DNA from: Marinomonas maritima | Lineage (GTDB): Bacteria; Pseudomonadota; Gammaproteobacteria; Pseudomonadales; Marinomonadaceae | Direction: 5' to 3' | DNA length: 64,000 nt | NCBI RefSeq assembly: GCF_024435075.2 | Contig: NZ_JAMZEG020000001.1 | Location: forward strand, 248,001-312,000 | Part shown: one piece after another, positions 63,063 through 64,000 of the stretch | Layout: each line of letters opens with the position of its first letter | How positions within the stretch are numbered: the stretch's first letter is position 1 | Made by a program: the position numbers and the translations under genes | Notes under the pieces: generated by a model | The model's database searches: none | Told to the model about the DNA's origin: nothing | What the model saw: the letters and a program-made list of their open reading frames with translations, nothing else

Positions 63063-64000
63063 TTATATTGCACGATTTGGATGGTCGTCCATATTATAAA
63101 GCCTTAGAAAGTCTTGATTTTTCTAGAGTCCGTTTTGTTGAGTCTTCTATTTTTAGAATTTTAGCTAGAGATTTTCTTAAAAATAAAAATATTTTCTTTT
63201 CTATTAGAAGATTTTTTAAAAATCTTCTATTTCGACTTTCTGTTCCATTCATAAAAAATAAAGTTATTGTTATGGGGATGGCGCCTAATGATTTTAGAGT
63301 TGTTTATTACTCTTTTTTGAAGAAGAAAAATAAATTGATCATTCATACTTCTCATCCATACTGGAATGATTCTGAAAGATCAATTAGAAAATATGGCAGT
63401 TATCTTGATAAATTTTTTAGAGCAATATGGATAAAGACTTTAAATGATTCGAATATTTCAGTGGTTTGTGTAACTAAAGCTTCACTTAATAGTCTTTTGT
63501 TGTTCTCGGGCTCTACGAGAATATACCAAATTTATCATGCAGTTGATGAAAGTATTTACTATCCTAATAGAAATAAAAAACAAAATGATGTCTTACATAT
63601 TGCATTTATCGGCAATTTTGTTTTCTCTAAAGGATTAGTTATAATTAAATACTTGGTTGAAAGTCTGGCTGATGATGATCGTTTTAAATTTCATATTATT
63701 GGTGATGGAGAGAATAAATCATTTTTATCTGAAACTTTATTATATAAAAATGTTACTTATTATGGTCAAGTTTATGATGATAGAAAAAAATCAGAAGTTT
63801 TAAGATATTGTGATGTACTTATTAATCCATCTATAAAAACAAAAAAATGGCAAGAGCTTTTAGGGATTGTAAATATAGAAGGTATGATGAGTGGACTTGC
63901 AGTTATTGCAAGTAAACATATTGGACCTGAAGAAATAATAAACTCTGATGTAGGTATTTTAGTAGATGATAGTGAAGAAAATGTTTTTTTAAATAAAATT
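63041..64000 (+). CDS. Glycosyltransferase (GT4-like), partial
   Basis: The frame is open from ATG 63041 to the window edge (320 codons). The first part is Lys- and Phe-rich. The C-terminal half fits a GT-B fold: IAFIGNFVFSKGLVIIKYL, then FHIIGDGE, and further EGMMSGLAVIAS, the usual E-x7-E-like region of GT4 enzymes. It overlaps wzy. The donor and acceptor are not known. Confidence 0.78.
   Translation, partial: MSKKRELIILHDLDGRPYYKALESLDFSRVRFVESSIFRILARDFLKNKNIFFSIRRFFKNLLFRLSVPFIKNKVIVMGMAPNDFRVVYYSFLKKKNKLIIHTSHPYWNDSERSIRKYGSYLDKFFRAIWIKTLNDSNISVVCVTKASLNSLLLFSGSTRIYQIYHAVDESIYYPNRNKKQNDVLHIAFIGNFVFSKGLVIIKYLVESLADDDRFKFHIIGDGENKSFLSETLLYKNVTYYGQVYDDRKKSEVLRYCDVLINPSIKTKKWQELLGIVNIEGMMSGLAVIASKHIGPEEIINSDVGILVDDSEENVFLNKI

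Overview
The window looks like a chromosome segment of a marine gammaproteobacterium of the Oceanospirillales, most likely Marinomonas or a close relative. This is inferred from gene content: a SiaABCD-type c-di-GMP switch, a cNMP/CBS/DUF294 protein next to an epsilon-like exonuclease, a pobA-TRAP aromatic acid locus, an LpoB lipoprotein cluster, tex, glmU-glmS and an O-antigen locus. No rRNA, tRNA or CRISPR array was seen.

Layout. 1-4.0 kb: end of a siaBCD-like operon, then the DUF294 and exonuclease genes. 4.0-5.75 kb: two AT-rich hypothetical genes separated by an integron attC-like site, probably stranded cassettes. 5.8-8.9 kb: LpxH-type phosphoesterase, EAL-CBS-GGDDF protein and a small protein, all on the minus strand. 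9.0-14.5 kb: AraC/PobR-type regulator, pobA and a DctPQM TRAP transporter, ending in a strong palindromic terminator. 14.5-18.0 kb: three lipoproteins including LpoB, plus a 40-residue membrane peptide. 18.1-19.1 kb: a truncated IS3-family element fused to a hairpin-rich repeat. 19.3-24.5 kb: H-NS family protein, Tex, a cluster of GTAG-headed REP-like palindromes, azoR and a divergent LysR gene. 24.8-28.1 kb: glmU and glmS.

28,149-47,362 is a complete Tn7-like transposon inserted about 20 bp after the glmS stop. It has matching terminal repeats, a 5-bp duplication (AGAAC), and tnsA, tnsB, tnsC, tnsD and tnsE with all catalytic residues visible. Its cargo, between tnsC and tnsD, includes a decayed nuclease-like gene, then a tight five-gene operon: excisionase-like HTH, a large MmeI-like adenine methyltransferase whose nuclease domain looks degenerate, a HEPN-like protein, an SF2 helicase and a GIY-YIG nuclease. 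I read this operon as a probable defence system that I cannot assign to a named type. A second module is a minus-strand helicase and winged-helix pair, divergent from an XRE regulator across two identical-half-site operators. A 45-residue protein and a 247-residue hypothetical lie beside the right end. Directly after the second AGAAC sits a second Tn7-like left end with a 38-codon tnsA remnant, so the attachment site has been used at least twice.

47.8 kb to the window end is a surface polysaccharide locus: an EPS-associated MarR-type regulator, ugd, manC, manB, a complete CDP-3,6-dideoxyhexose pathway (rfbI, rfbF, rfbG, rfbH, paratose synthase, CDP-paratose 2-epimerase, predicted to give CDP-tyvelose), then Wzx, glycosyltransferases and Wzy. 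The last 8 kb become very AT-rich, as is usual for O-antigen genes, and the final glycosyltransferase runs off the window.
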